A DNA stretch of 64,000 bases, taken from assembly GCF_029537395.1 (NCBI RefSeq), contig NZ_CP120677.1, positions 1,798,001 through 1,862,000 of the forward strand, read 5' to 3'. Both the position numbers and the translations under genes were made by a program. Source of the DNA: Tissierella sp. Yu-01 (GTDB lineage: Bacteria; Bacillota; Clostridia; Tissierellales; Tissierellaceae). Position 1 is the stretch's first letter. Each line of letters starts with the position of its first letter. The notes under the pieces are model-generated. The model was given only the letters and a program-made list of their open reading frames with translations, was not told the origin of the DNA and did no database searches. This document shows positions 11,298 to 20,194 of the stretch, piece after piece.

Positions 11298-11352
11298 TAA
11301 AGGCAAAACCCTCCAATTAACATCATATAATGCTAGTTGAAGGGTTTGATAA
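11298..11352 (-). terminator. Probable terminator after the CheY-like gene
   Basis: On the minus strand AACCCTTCAACTA pairs with TTAATTGGAGGGTT (imperfect), followed by a modest T-rich stretch. It sits just downstream of the receiver gene. Confidence 0.55.
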
Positions 11353-11369
11353 CTTTCCTTTATGAAATA

Positions 11370-11735
11370 CTATTTATTCTTCAGAGCGTTACTAATTGTA
11401 TCAATTACTTTATATTTGTTAAATGGTTTCACAATAAAATCTGATGCCCCTAGACTCATTGCCTTAAGAATCTTGCTTTGTTGCCCCATTGCAGAACACA
11501 TAATAACCCTTGCATTAGGGTCTACCTTTTTAATTAACTCTAATCCTTCAAGACCAGTAACGTATGGCATAGTAATATCCATAAGTACCAGGTCAGGCTC
11601 TAACTTAACATATTGTTGCAATGCCTCATTCCCATCAGTAGCTTCTCCTACAACTGTGTAACCCGCTTCATTGACAATTTGAATAATCATTTTTCTCATA
11701 AAAAGAGAGTCATCAACAACTAGTATATTAGCCAT
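11370..11735 (-). CDS. CheY-like single-domain response regulator
   Basis: A 121-residue receiver domain with no output domain. The ATG six bases after GAGGTG is preferred over a GTG three codons upstream. The acidic pair is in VVDDS (residues 8-9), the phospho-acceptor Asp is in LMDITMP (about 53), and the conserved Lys is in VKPF (about 104). It is likely to act by protein contact, as CheY does on the flagellar switch. Neighbouring MCPs and the c-di-GMP gene support a motility role. No kinase gene is adjacent. Confidence 0.92.
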   Translation of the reverse strand: MANILVVDDSLFMRKMIIQIVNEAGYTVVGEATDGNEALQQYVKLEPDLVLMDITMPYVTGLEGLELIKKVDPNARVIMCSAMGQQSKILKAMSLGASDFIVKPFNKYKVIDTISNALKNK

Positions 11736-11815
11736 AATTGACACCTCATTCTAGTACATTATAGTGCATTATTCATTATAACAATTTTATTGTATTTATT
11801 CTACTATAATCGACA

Positions 11816-13645
11816 TTATTCTACAGTAACACTTTTAGCTAAGTTACGTGGCTTATCTACGTCATTACCCCTTTCCACTGCTGCATAGTATGCTAATAGC
11901 TGTGGGGATATTACAGATAATAGAGGCATAAATATATCATATGTTTCATCAAGATAAATTACACTATCACATACATTTTCCAAGTCTTTATTACTTACTC
12001 TTGTAATCCCTATTGTATAGGCCCCTCTAGCTTTAACTTCCTTTATATTGGATACAGTCTTTTCATATAAATCTCGCTGGGTAGCTATGGCTATTACAGG
12101 AGTATCTTTCTCTATAAGAGCTATTGAACCGTGCTTTAGTTCACCTGCAGCAAATGCTTCTGCCTGGATATAGGATATTTCTTTTAGTTTAAGAGCACCT
12201 TCCATAGCAGTATAATAATCCAATCCTCTACCTATATAGAATAATGATCGCTTATTCTTGATTTTCTCTGCTATTTCCCTTGCTACTTTTTCTGATTCTT
12301 CGATGGCGGCCTTAACCTTTGCTGGTAAGCTCTTTAATTCTGATAATATTTCATTATATATTTCGTCTCCAAGAGTTCCCTTTAGTTTTCCAAAGTATAA
12401 TGAAATCATATAAAATGCAGTAAGTTGAGTAGTATAAGCCTTTGTTGAAGCTACAGCTATTTCAGGACCGGCCCAAGTATAGAATATATCATCTGACTCA
12501 CGCGCAACTGTACTACCTACTACATTTGTAATTGATAGAATCCTTGCTCCTTTGCTCTTTGCCAATCTTAAAGCAGCCAGAGTATCTGCAGTTTCTCCTG
12601 ATTGACTCACTACTATCATTAAAGTTTTATCATCTACGAAATTGTTGCCATATCTAAACTCAGAGGCAATATCAATAATTACATGTAAATTCAAAAACTT
12701 CTCAAGGATATGCTTTCCTATAAGACCTGCATGATATGCAGTACCACATGCAACTATATATATTTTATTAATAGTTGTTAAATACTTACTATCAATATTA
12801 ACATTTTCTAGGTATATATTACCTTTATCATCTAATCTCCTAAACAATGTATCCTTTATAACACTAGACTGTTGATTGATTTCCTTTATCATAAAATGGT
12901 CATAACCTTCTTTAGTGGCCGCTTCAACATCCCAAAGAATTTCCTTAACTTCTCTTTCAACTACGTTTCTATCAACATTGTAGATTGTATATCCTTCTCT
13001 AGTTAATTTAACAATATCGTTGTTTTCCAGATATATAACTTTTCTTGTTCTGTTTAATATTGCTGGAATATCTGATGCAACAAATAGCTCATCATCACCA
13101 ACTCCTAGAATCAACGGACTTTCTTTTCTGACTGCAATAAGTTCATCAGGGTTGTTACTTGATACTATTCCCAATGCATATGCACCCTTCAATCTTTTTA
13201 CCATCTTAAATACAGCCTGTAGTAAATCTCCTTCGTAATACATATCTAAAAGTTTTGCCACAATTTCAGTATCAGTATCAGATTCAAAGTTATATCCCTT
13301 TTCAATTAATTCATTTTTCAACGTCATATAATTTTCAATTATCCCATTATGAACTACAGCTATAGTACCATCCTCGTTTGTATGTGGATGTGCATTTACA
13401 TCCGAAGGTGCTCCATGGGTAGCCCATCTTGTATGTCCTATTCCTATAGTACCCTCAACTGGGTTTTCTTCAACACTAGAAATTAAATTTGATAGTCTAC
13501 CAGCAATCTTTCTAAATTTTAGTTTCCCTGAACCTAAAATAGCCACACCAGATGAATCATAACCTCTGTATTCTAACTTTTGAAGTCCCTCAAGGATAAC
13601 ATCAGTTGCTAACTTTTCACCTACATAACCTACGATTCCACACAT
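11816..13645 (-). CDS. glmS: Glutamine--fructose-6-phosphate aminotransferase
   Basis: Makes glucosamine 6-phosphate from fructose 6-phosphate and glutamine, the first step of UDP-GlcNAc and cell-wall synthesis. 609 residues, the normal length. It starts MCGIVGYVG, putting the N-terminal nucleophile Cys in place after Met removal, behind AAGGAGGA. The glutaminase domain (about 1-220) has HTRWATHG. Two SIS sugar domains follow, with SQSGETADTL near residue 350, and the C-terminus is the conserved AKSVTVE. An upstream in-frame extension of 45 codons is the antisense reading of the ribozyme leader, not protein. Regulated by the glmS ribozyme. Confidence 0.97.
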   Translation of the reverse strand: MCGIVGYVGEKLATDVILEGLQKLEYRGYDSSGVAILGSGKLKFRKIAGRLSNLISSVEENPVEGTIGIGHTRWATHGAPSDVNAHPHTNEDGTIAVVHNGIIENYMTLKNELIEKGYNFESDTDTEIVAKLLDMYYEGDLLQAVFKMVKRLKGAYALGIVSSNNPDELIAVRKESPLILGVGDDELFVASDIPAILNRTRKVIYLENNDIVKLTREGYTIYNVDRNVVEREVKEILWDVEAATKEGYDHFMIKEINQQSSVIKDTLFRRLDDKGNIYLENVNIDSKYLTTINKIYIVACGTAYHAGLIGKHILEKFLNLHVIIDIASEFRYGNNFVDDKTLMIVVSQSGETADTLAALRLAKSKGARILSITNVVGSTVARESDDIFYTWAGPEIAVASTKAYTTQLTAFYMISLYFGKLKGTLGDEIYNEILSELKSLPAKVKAAIEESEKVAREIAEKIKNKRSLFYIGRGLDYYTAMEGALKLKEISYIQAEAFAAGELKHGSIALIEKDTPVIAIATQRDLYEKTVSNIKEVKARGAYTIGITRVSNKDLENVCDSVIYLDETYDIFMPLLSVISPQLLAYYAAVERGNDVDKPRNLAKSVTVE

Positions 13646-13679
13646 AAAAAAATCCTCCTTATTTTTAATAAAGAGAGAT

Positions 13680-13812
13680 ATCACATGGGTTTCTCTTTGT
13701 TCTAGAATTACTTCTAGCTTTTGTAGAACCCTTGGACCGTGCAGCCCTTGAAGCATCCGCCGAATTTTCGATAACTTCAATCCTCGTCTACCAATTTGGT
13801 ACTGGCGCTTTT
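13680..13812 (-). ncRNA. glmS ribozyme-riboswitch
   Basis: Read on the minus strand, the glmS leader has the conserved ribozyme blocks in order: AGCGCC at the cleavage site (A at 13809, G at 13808), GACGAGG (13782-13788), ATCGAAAATTCGGCGGATGC (13753-13772), then the P3/P4 helices and AACAAAGAGAAA near 13687. In this family glucosamine 6-phosphate is a cofactor for self-cleavage, which lowers glmS mRNA. The glmS start codon lies 35 bases downstream. Confidence 0.93.
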
Positions 13813-13836
13813 CTTAAATTATCTCTCCTCCTATCT

Positions 13837-13842
13837 ATTATA
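13837..13842 (-). promoter_or_regulatory. Candidate -10 box of the glmS promoter
   Basis: TATAAT on the minus strand about 28 bp before the ribozyme cleavage site, as expected for a short leader. No good -35 hexamer is visible 17 bp upstream (TGGCAC). Confidence 0.4.
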
Positions 13843-13865
13843 GTTTATTGATTTAAAATGTGCCA

Positions 13866-13893
13866 TAAAAAAACGTCGGAAAAGCCCGACGTT
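13866..13893 (-). terminator. Terminator after apt
   Basis: AACGTCGG (13872-13879) pairs with CCGACGTT (13886-13893); on the minus strand a run of seven Ts follows. Confidence 0.9.
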
Positions 13894-13896
13894 ATA

Positions 13897-14415
13897 TTAA
13901 ATATCGTATTTAACTAAAGTATTAACATGATAATTGCTTAATTTTTCTCTTCCTTTTAAATCTTCCAGTTCAATTACAAACTCACAAGCAACAACTTCTC
14001 CCCCTAAGGATTCTATCAAGGCTGCAGCAGCTGAAACAGTTCCGGCTGTAGCTAATAAGTCATCAACTATGGCAACTCTATCTCCCTTAGAAATAGCATC
14101 TGTATGTATTTCTAATGTGTTTTTACCATATTCTAATTCGTATTCATAACTTGTTATTTCTGCTGGGAGTTTACCAGGCTTTCTAATAGGAACAAATCCT
14201 ACCCCAAGTCCATAAGCAACGGCAGCACCAAATAAAAACCCTCTTGCTTCAGGTCCAACAATTAAGTCAACATTTTTATCCCTTAAGTCCTCAACCATTA
14301 AATCTACAGCTACTTTAAACGCTTCTTTATCACCTGTCAAAGTTGTTATATCCTTAAAACTAATCCCTTCTATAGGAAAACCTTCTATTACTCTAATCTT
14401 AGATTTAAGATCCAA
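13897..14415 (-). CDS. apt: Adenine phosphoribosyltransferase
   Basis: Salvages adenine plus PRPP to AMP. 172 residues, typical length. The start is TTG, eight bases after GGAGGG; no ATG is placed better. The PRPP-binding loop is [12 protein letters not shown] (about residues 115-126), and [31 protein letters not shown] (quoted only as landmarks: GPEARG and RKPGKLP) matches the family. It sits between the MurE-like gene and its own terminator, 83 bp after the former, and may share its transcript. Confidence 0.96.
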   Translation of the reverse strand: MDLKSKIRVIEGFPIEGISFKDITTLTGDKEAFKVAVDLMVEDLRDKNVDLIVGPEARGFLFGAAVAYGLGVGFVPIRKPGKLPAEITSYEYELEYGKNTLEIHTDAISKGDRVAIVDDLLATAGTVSAAAALIESLGGEVVACEFVIELEDLKGREKLSNYHVNTLVKYDI

Positions 14416-14498
14416 TTTTATTTCCCTCCATATAAACGATTTTAACTGCCCTATTAGTTTATCATATTTTATTTAATTACAAAATACATATTTTTCTA

Positions 14499-16037
14499 TT
14501 AATTTGATGCTCTTCCTCTTAATGGTTTATATAGCTCCTCTACTCTGATAGTTGGCTTTGCTTGATGTATGTAATCGAGAGCAATTTTTGCACCATTGTC
14601 CATCCCCTGGCATCCTGCTAGTAGCACTATATCATTCTCATTAGTTTTCTTTAGAGTGTAATTAATAGCATCATCTAATTTATCAAACAATGTAAGTTTA
14701 ATACCAGCAGACTTGATAATATCTGTAAATACTTTCTCCTCTTCCTCAGAAACAGTATCTTTAGAAGTTACACTTCCAATACTCTTCGTTCCAACAATCT
14801 CTTTTAGTTTTAGTTTGTCCTTCCAAGCTACAAGAGCTTCAGCATTCTCCCTATTTACAGTTACTCCTCTGTTTCCTCTGATTGCATATATTAAATGTAG
14901 ATTATTGCAACTGATTTGACTCAATGTTTCAAGACTAACATTGATGTTTTTAAGGTTTGCAAAATGGTCATCTATTATAAGGAAATCTCTTTCATAAATA
15001 TATTCAAATCTTCTTTCTACACCTGCAAAATCTGATAATCCTCTTTGAATAACATCTACTGGTACACCATCTGTCAATGCAATTACAGTAGCTACCATGG
15101 CGTTTTCAACTGAGTGTAAACCTGGAATACCTAAGTTGATTTCAAATTCATTTTTGTTAATTATCTTTCCAAACGCAGGATAGTCTTCTTTTATGACTAC
15201 AGTAAACTTTGCCCTTCCCTTTACAAGTTCCAAGTCTTTAACATATATCATAGCCTCATCACTTCTTGTTGAGTAAGTAACTACATATGCATCTGTCTTA
15301 TCAACCAATGTTCTAATATGTTCATCATCTATATTTAACAAAGCATAACTGCCTTTTTTTGCATTCCTTACTAAGCTTGATTTAGCCTCCCAGTATTTTT
15401 CAAAAGAGCCGTGTTGGTCAATATGCTCCCTGCTAAAGTTGTTAAATGATACTATATCATAGTCCACGTCATTAACTCTGTATAACTCCAACGCAGAGGA
15501 GGATACCTCCATAAGCGCTATGGAAATGTCTTCATCTCTCATCTCTCTAAATAATTTTTGTAAATCTAAACTCTCGGGTGTAGTTAATTCAGAAGGAACA
15601 AATTTTTCTCCAACCTTATTCATTACACTTCCTACTAGTCCAGTCTTATAACCCATGCTTTCATAAATTTGATTTAACATATATGTTGTAGTCGTCTTGC
15701 CATTAGTTGCAGTTACACCAATTACCTTCATTTCCTCAGAAGGATAGTTATGGAATTTAGCGCTTATTTTCGACAAGCTTTCTCTCGAATTAGCCACCTT
15801 AAATTGTGGCAAAGCACATTCCTCTACAAAATCTTCTACAATAACCGCCACAGCTCCATTTCTCTCTGCATCTTTAACATATTTATGTCCATCTGTTATG
15901 TAGCCTTTTATAGCTACATAAATGAATTCTTTCTCCACTCTTTTTGAATGATATGCAATTCCTTTAATTTCAATATCATCAGTAAAATTCTTTTCTTTAA
16001 TAATATTTAATGGTTCTAATAACTCTTTTATATTCAT
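14499..16037 (-). CDS. Divergent MurE-like Mur ligase
   Basis: A 512-residue protein with the three-domain Mur ligase layout. The ATG after AGGTAGGTG is preferred over an upstream start. The ATP loop is ATNGKTTTT (about residue 112), TTPESLDLQKLF is the UDP-MurNAc-dipeptide region of MurE, and AKSSL carries the usual carbamoylated Lys position. Several signature residues differ: EVSSSAL instead of EVSSHAL, SREHIDQH instead of SRDHLDYH, IDDHFANL instead of VDYAHTP, and no DNPR-type amino-acid motif in the last domain. It is probably an amide ligase, but its substrate cannot be assigned as the normal peptidoglycan step. Confidence 0.85.
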   Translation of the reverse strand: MNIKELLEPLNIIKEKNFTDDIEIKGIAYHSKRVEKEFIYVAIKGYITDGHKYVKDAERNGAVAVIVEDFVEECALPQFKVANSRESLSKISAKFHNYPSEEMKVIGVTATNGKTTTTYMLNQIYESMGYKTGLVGSVMNKVGEKFVPSELTTPESLDLQKLFREMRDEDISIALMEVSSSALELYRVNDVDYDIVSFNNFSREHIDQHGSFEKYWEAKSSLVRNAKKGSYALLNIDDEHIRTLVDKTDAYVVTYSTRSDEAMIYVKDLELVKGRAKFTVVIKEDYPAFGKIINKNEFEINLGIPGLHSVENAMVATVIALTDGVPVDVIQRGLSDFAGVERRFEYIYERDFLIIDDHFANLKNINVSLETLSQISCNNLHLIYAIRGNRGVTVNRENAEALVAWKDKLKLKEIVGTKSIGSVTSKDTVSEEEEKVFTDIIKSAGIKLTLFDKLDDAINYTLKKTNENDIVLLAGCQGMDNGAKIALDYIHQAKPTIRVEELYKPLRGRASN

Positions 16038-16100
16038 ATTTACACCTACCTTCATAATACAAATATCCAAAATTTACATTTTTATACTGTCTTACACTTA

Positions 16101-16622
16101 TTATTCTCTCTTCATCTCTACCTGAAAAAACATATATGTACCAATCATTATAAATATATCACCTATACTTAATATTTTCGGTAACGGATAAGGCCTAGGT
16201 ATCAATATTATATCTGCTAAATAGATAAATCTTGTATCCTTATTTAAGGCTACGTGTTTTATATCGTATGTCCTCTCAGGTAATGTTGTCTCTTGATGTA
16301 TGCCCTTAATCCCACTTATGGAAACGGGCATCTTCCCTCCATTTCCAAATATGACTATAAAGTTCAAAATGACTCCAATTAAAAAAAGCTTCATATAGCT
16401 TTTTTTGATATTAATTAAACTTATTAAAATAATCAGCATATATGTAATGGATATAAATAAAAGCAAATACTCTGAAACTTTAAATAAAGAAAGTAATACC
16501 TGTATTAATGCTGCAACTATTAATAAGTACCATCCTTTTATTTGCACATTCTCTATATTTCTAAAATATCCACCTCTAAGCTTCCCTATGAGAATTGATA
16601 ACACAGTAGGTTCAATAAACAT
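16101..16622 (-). CDS. DUF5317-like membrane protein
   Basis: A 173-residue integral membrane protein of unknown function; ATG behind AAAGGAG. Hydrophobic segments lie near residues 28-48, 50-68, 75-92 and 150-166. The loop with NGGKMPVS and the end IGDIFIMIGTYMFFQ recall the DUF5317 family of Clostridia, an assignment from memory of the motif. It follows the HD-GYP gene by 13 bp, so the two are probably co-transcribed. Confidence 0.75.
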   Translation of the reverse strand: MFIEPTVLSILIGKLRGGYFRNIENVQIKGWYLLIVAALIQVLLSLFKVSEYLLLFISITYMLIILISLINIKKSYMKLFLIGVILNFIVIFGNGGKMPVSISGIKGIHQETTLPERTYDIKHVALNKDTRFIYLADIILIPRPYPLPKILSIGDIFIMIGTYMFFQVEMKRE

Positions 16623-16635
16623 ATATCCTGCTCCT

Positions 16636-17877
16636 TTAATCGCACATTATGGATATAAACTTTTCTGATAACCCTGGATGAAATTGTGTCCCCGAATTCT
16701 TTCTTATTTCTTCGATTGCTTCTTCTCTAGTTAGTGCTTTTCTATATGGTCTATCAGTAGTCATTGCATCATAGGAATCAGCAATAGTCAATATACAGGC
16801 CTCTATTGGAATATCCTTACCAGCTAATCCATCTGGATATCCTTTACCATCATATCTTTCATGATGATGTTTGATAATTCCTGTAATGCTCTTTAAAAAA
16901 TCTACCTTGCTAATTATATCAGCCCCTATGGCCGGATGACGCATGATTTGTTCATACTCTTCACTTGTTAGTTTAGATGCTTTATTTAATATTCCATCAT
17001 TAATACCTATTTTCCCAATATCATGTAATACTGCTGCAGTTTTTATATTTTGAATACTTTCATAAGGTAAATTATACGCTTCTGCAAGCTCTACTGCAAA
17101 TTTTTCTACTCTGGCAGCATGTCCACTTGTATATGGATCTTTTGCTTCCAAAGACTTATTTAATGCGTCTATAGTAGATAAATATACATTTCTCATTTCT
17201 ATATACAGTTTAAAGGAATACCTAGCCAATAAAAGTGGTCCAAAGAATAATATAACAGCGCCGTATCCATAACCTATAAATGCTAGAGCAACAATGATAC
17301 CCATTGTACCAACTGCAATTGCGCTAGGCAAAATTCCTTTTAGATTTGACACCCATACTCCCATAAACTTTTGATTATTAAATAATGATAAAAATCCGGA
17401 CAAAATTATAGTATTTAATACTACACCAAATACTAAGATCAATAATGTTGGTATTAACGAAAATTGTCCTACAATCCCCCCAGTTATAAGATAAGTAATG
17501 GAAATTATTGAAGTTACTATTATACTCTGTGATATATTAAAAATTGTTTTATATAACGGAAGATTTAGTGTATGTATATATCCCCTACCTCTTACCTTGG
17601 GGATTCTAAATAAAAATCCCAATGCTGATGAAGTTGTCGCTAATAGCGGTCCACCGACTATTATTGAAGCTATATTAATTGCATACCCTACTGAGACACC
17701 GATTGAATCATTAGGCATAGGTATTAATAATGATTCAACAATAATAGATAAGATAATCCAAAATAACATCATATTTAAGTCTTGAACATCAAAGTATATA
17801 ATCAATGAGGAGAATGATAATATTGCAATTACAGCTATTATTGTTAAATATACTTTTGCTTTTAGATTTAACTTCAT
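16636..17877 (-). CDS. Membrane HD-GYP domain phosphodiesterase
   Basis: A 413-residue protein; ATG behind AAGGGGA (a 14-residue upstream extension has no ribosome site). About seven hydrophobic segments in residues 5-215 form an N-terminal membrane sensor of the MASE kind. A C-terminal HD-GYP domain follows with LHDIGKIG (about 275) and HHHERYDGKGYPDG (about 332). These residues are the metal ligands and substrate signature of c-di-GMP phosphodiesterases. It precedes the DUF5317-like gene by 13 bp. The ligand of the membrane part is unknown. Confidence 0.92.
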   Translation of the reverse strand: MKLNLKAKVYLTIIAVIAILSFSSLIIYFDVQDLNMMLFWIILSIIVESLLIPMPNDSIGVSVGYAINIASIIVGGPLLATTSSALGFLFRIPKVRGRGYIHTLNLPLYKTIFNISQSIIVTSIISITYLITGGIVGQFSLIPTLLILVFGVVLNTIILSGFLSLFNNQKFMGVWVSNLKGILPSAIAVGTMGIIVALAFIGYGYGAVILFFGPLLLARYSFKLYIEMRNVYLSTIDALNKSLEAKDPYTSGHAARVEKFAVELAEAYNLPYESIQNIKTAAVLHDIGKIGINDGILNKASKLTSEEYEQIMRHPAIGADIISKVDFLKSITGIIKHHHERYDGKGYPDGLAGKDIPIEACILTIADSYDAMTTDRPYRKALTREEAIEEIRKNSGTQFHPGLSEKFISIMCD

Positions 17878-17899
17878 AATAATTCCCCTTTTTATATTG

Positions 17900-18090
17900 A
17901 TGCCGGCTAATCTATACAACTAAATTAAAGAAAAATTAGCACCAGCTGCTAATATTAATGATAATATACTCATGATTATAGCTGTTAATTTCTTCATTCG
18001 AATATAGCCCCCTTTTGGTTTACTATGCTGTTCGCTAGTCCAGCATGCTATATTCGCTTCGCTTAGAAATCTTTAAGTATTAGCCGGCAT
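17900..18090. repeat. Nested inverted repeats around the small ORF
   Basis: ATGCCGGCTAAT (17900-17911) and ATTAGCCGGCAT (18079-18090) are perfect 12-bp inverted repeats. Inside, CGAATATAGC (17999-18008) pairs with GCTATATTCG (18047-18056), and ATGCTG (18025-18030) pairs with CAGCAT (18041-18046). The element is 191 bp long, lies wholly between two genes, and resembles either a small MITE-like element or a structured leader. No target duplication is obvious. Confidence 0.6.
17920..17997 (-). CDS. Candidate 25-residue hydrophobic peptide
   Basis: Starts ATG, stops TAG, 42 bp before the HD-GYP start. It has two Lys at residues 2-3 and an almost uninterrupted hydrophobic stretch, and ends in NFSLI, so it would be a single membrane helix or signal-like peptide. 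The ribosome site AAGGGGG is ten bases upstream, a little far, and lies next to a strong stem. The reading frame fills the middle of a nested inverted-repeat region (17900-18090). It could be a real small protein, a leader peptide or chance. Confidence 0.45.
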   Translation of the reverse strand: MKKLTAIIMSILSLILAAGANFSLI

Positions 18091-18099
18091 TGTTACCAA

Positions 18100-18714
18100 T
18101 TATTTTGTAATAAATCTATTTACTGCATCCAATGTTGCTTTAACTACTGCAATTTCGTAGTTGTTCTTAATCAAACAAGATCCACATAAAATTCTCTCAA
18201 ACTCATCAATTAAACAACTAACAACTACAACAACTGCTTTGTCATTTGATATAGGGGTTGTCCTAATATCTTCCAAAATAAAATTATCTTCATAATCAAG
18301 TGCTTCTTCTACAGTTTTTAAAGTTGCATCCACAAGCATTCTTCCTATATTTCTACTTGTATTAACACCTGACATTGAATTCTCATATGTATTTTCAAAA
18401 TTGCTCAATGTAACTTTCACAGTAGCCCTAGTTCCAATTGTATCATGATATACACCCAATAGCTTAAGCCTAGATTCTGATTTCTTTAAACTGTCATCTG
18501 CTATTTGTGCAATACTAATCTTTTTATGGTCCACTTGGATATTATGTGTAGCTAAAAGTACCGATTGTATATCTCTTGCTATTTGCTTTGCGCCTCTTAA
18601 ATTATTTGAGACAATATGTATTTCATTTATAATATCGTTTTCATCTAAAACAATTTTACATGAAACAACTGATTCTATCTTTTCTATATCTCTCTCAATT
18701 ATTTCTATATCCAT
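18100..18714 (-). CDS. Conserved-looking protein of unknown function
   Basis: A 204-residue soluble protein; the ATG four bases after GGGGGA is chosen over an upstream ATG lacking a ribosome site. The N-terminal region (residues 1-65) reads as a small alpha/beta unit with KIVLDENDIINEIHIVSNN, then KQIARDIQSVLLATHNIQVDHKKISIAQI (landmarks KQIARDIQ and DHKKISIAQI). A second alpha/beta half (about 85-204) holds VEEALDYEDNF and CLIDEFERILCGSCLI. No signal peptide, membrane helix or known catalytic motif is visible. I have seen similar sequences only as hypothetical proteins of Clostridia. Its terminator, if any, is not clear. Confidence 0.75.
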   Translation of the reverse strand: MDIEIIERDIEKIESVVSCKIVLDENDIINEIHIVSNNLRGAKQIARDIQSVLLATHNIQVDHKKISIAQIADDSLKKSESRLKLLGVYHDTIGTRATVKVTLSNFENTYENSMSGVNTSRNIGRMLVDATLKTVEEALDYEDNFILEDIRTTPISNDKAVVVVVSCLIDEFERILCGSCLIKNNYEIAVVKATLDAVNRFITK

Positions 18715-18834
18715 ATTATCCCCCATATCACTTAATTTTTGATTTTCAAAATTAGACAAAATTTACTAATTTTTGTAAATGCTCACATTATGATATTATC
18801 ATTTATTCGCCGCTCTTTCAACTATTTAGTGAGA

Positions 18835-20172
18835 TTATTGTAACATTTGTAATAAAGGTGTCAAAATACCCATAATAGCTCCTAAAAGTGCTCCTAACCA
18901 AGTGATAGCCTTGAGTTCCTTATTTGCAATATCTAATATCAATTCCTCTGTATATTTAACATCATAGCCATTTATCTGGTCTTCTACTATTTTTGAAACA
19001 TCAAAGTAATCGATAAGTACTGGTAACTCATTTACCATGACTTGGTCAAAAATTGACCTTAATAGAGTAATTAATTCTTTAATTAAATCTTCATCTAATC
19101 TTTCTAATAATAATGAAAATGGTTTGTTAAGTATATCAACTAGAATATCCTTAATGACTCCCTCAATCTCATCTCTTATTATGCCAGAGTTAATTAAGTT
19201 ATCTAGCTTATATGATAGTTTCTCACTAAATTCTGTCATTTTAATTTCTTCAATTAAATAAGAGCTTATATTATTTATTTTATCTTCATTAATTAAAGGT
19301 TCTAATTGATCTATAACATCAGATAATTCTTTGTCCAATAGACTATTTAATCCATTCTTTATTAACATTATATAGTCATCGTTGGATTTTGGGTCATTAA
19401 TATATTTTTCTACAACCTGTAATATCTTCTCAGATATTTGATCAGCACTTATAAACATAGTTATTACTTTACTAATATTTTGCTCTACCAATCTAGAAAC
19501 AGAGTCATTTAGTTTGTTCTGGACATTAGAATCATCAAATATTGCTTTGACGTTATTTCCTATATTAGTTTTATTCTTTTCAAGTATGTTGTTTATATTG
19601 TCAATACTATCTTGAGATAATACATCCTTAATCTTTCTGTGGTCATTTTTTATCTTATGAATCTCACCAATAATTATTTTGTTTATATACTCTTTTGTTT
19701 CTACAGACTTAAGAAGTATATCGCTTTGAGATATAATGTAATCCACAGCTCTTTCTTTAAGATTACTATTATGAATTTGATTAAATATAGAGTCTGTTAT
19801 ATCCTTACTTACAAGAACAATTAAATTATAGATTTTAACTTTATCTTCAGTTTTAATCATATCATTCATAGATTGAGAGTCATTTTTAAAACTATTATAC
19901 TTATCCATTATCCAAGAATTTAACTTTTCATTTGATAAGTCATTATATATGGCTTTAGCAATTACGTCAGGTGCGAGGATATGCTCTCCAACTGCCTCCC
20001 CAACACTCTTAGCAATCCTATTTCTTTCCTTAGGAATTAAACCAGGAGTAAAAGGTATCTTTAATCCAAATATTCGTTTCTCTTCCAATGGTCTGAACAG
20101 CATCTTTATTGCTAGCCAGTTTGTAATATATCCAATGATTGCACCTACTAAAATAGGTATTAAAAATTTCAC
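18835..20172 (-). CDS. DUF445 family membrane protein (YheB-like)
   Basis: A 445-residue protein with a GTG start eight bases after GGAGG. It has a transmembrane helix at each end (residues about 2-22 and 425-443) and a long helical middle. The N-terminal NWLAIKMLFRPLEEK and TPGLIPKER are the DUF445 signatures. Function in Bacillus relatives is not settled. It follows the TauE-like gene by 22 bp and may share its transcript. Confidence 0.9.
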   Translation of the reverse strand: MKFLIPILVGAIIGYITNWLAIKMLFRPLEEKRIFGLKIPFTPGLIPKERNRIAKSVGEAVGEHILAPDVIAKAIYNDLSNEKLNSWIMDKYNSFKNDSQSMNDMIKTEDKVKIYNLIVLVSKDITDSIFNQIHNSNLKERAVDYIISQSDILLKSVETKEYINKIIIGEIHKIKNDHRKIKDVLSQDSIDNINNILEKNKTNIGNNVKAIFDDSNVQNKLNDSVSRLVEQNISKVITMFISADQISEKILQVVEKYINDPKSNDDYIMLIKNGLNSLLDKELSDVIDQLEPLINEDKINNISSYLIEEIKMTEFSEKLSYKLDNLINSGIIRDEIEGVIKDILVDILNKPFSLLLERLDEDLIKELITLLRSIFDQVMVNELPVLIDYFDVSKIVEDQINGYDVKYTEELILDIANKELKAITWLGALLGAIMGILTPLLQMLQ

Positions 20173-20194
20173 TTTATTGCCTCCGATTTAAGTA

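Noticed and set aside
13646-13780. N-terminal 45-codon extension of glmS
   Set aside because: It lies in the glmS ribozyme leader and precedes the ribosome site; GlmS needs Cys as residue 2, as in MCGIVGYVG.
16636-18100. c-di-GMP riboswitch near the HD-GYP genes
   Set aside because: None of the conserved blocks (GGCAAACC, GGGTCGCAAAGCC and similar) is present; the structure there is the nested inverted repeat.
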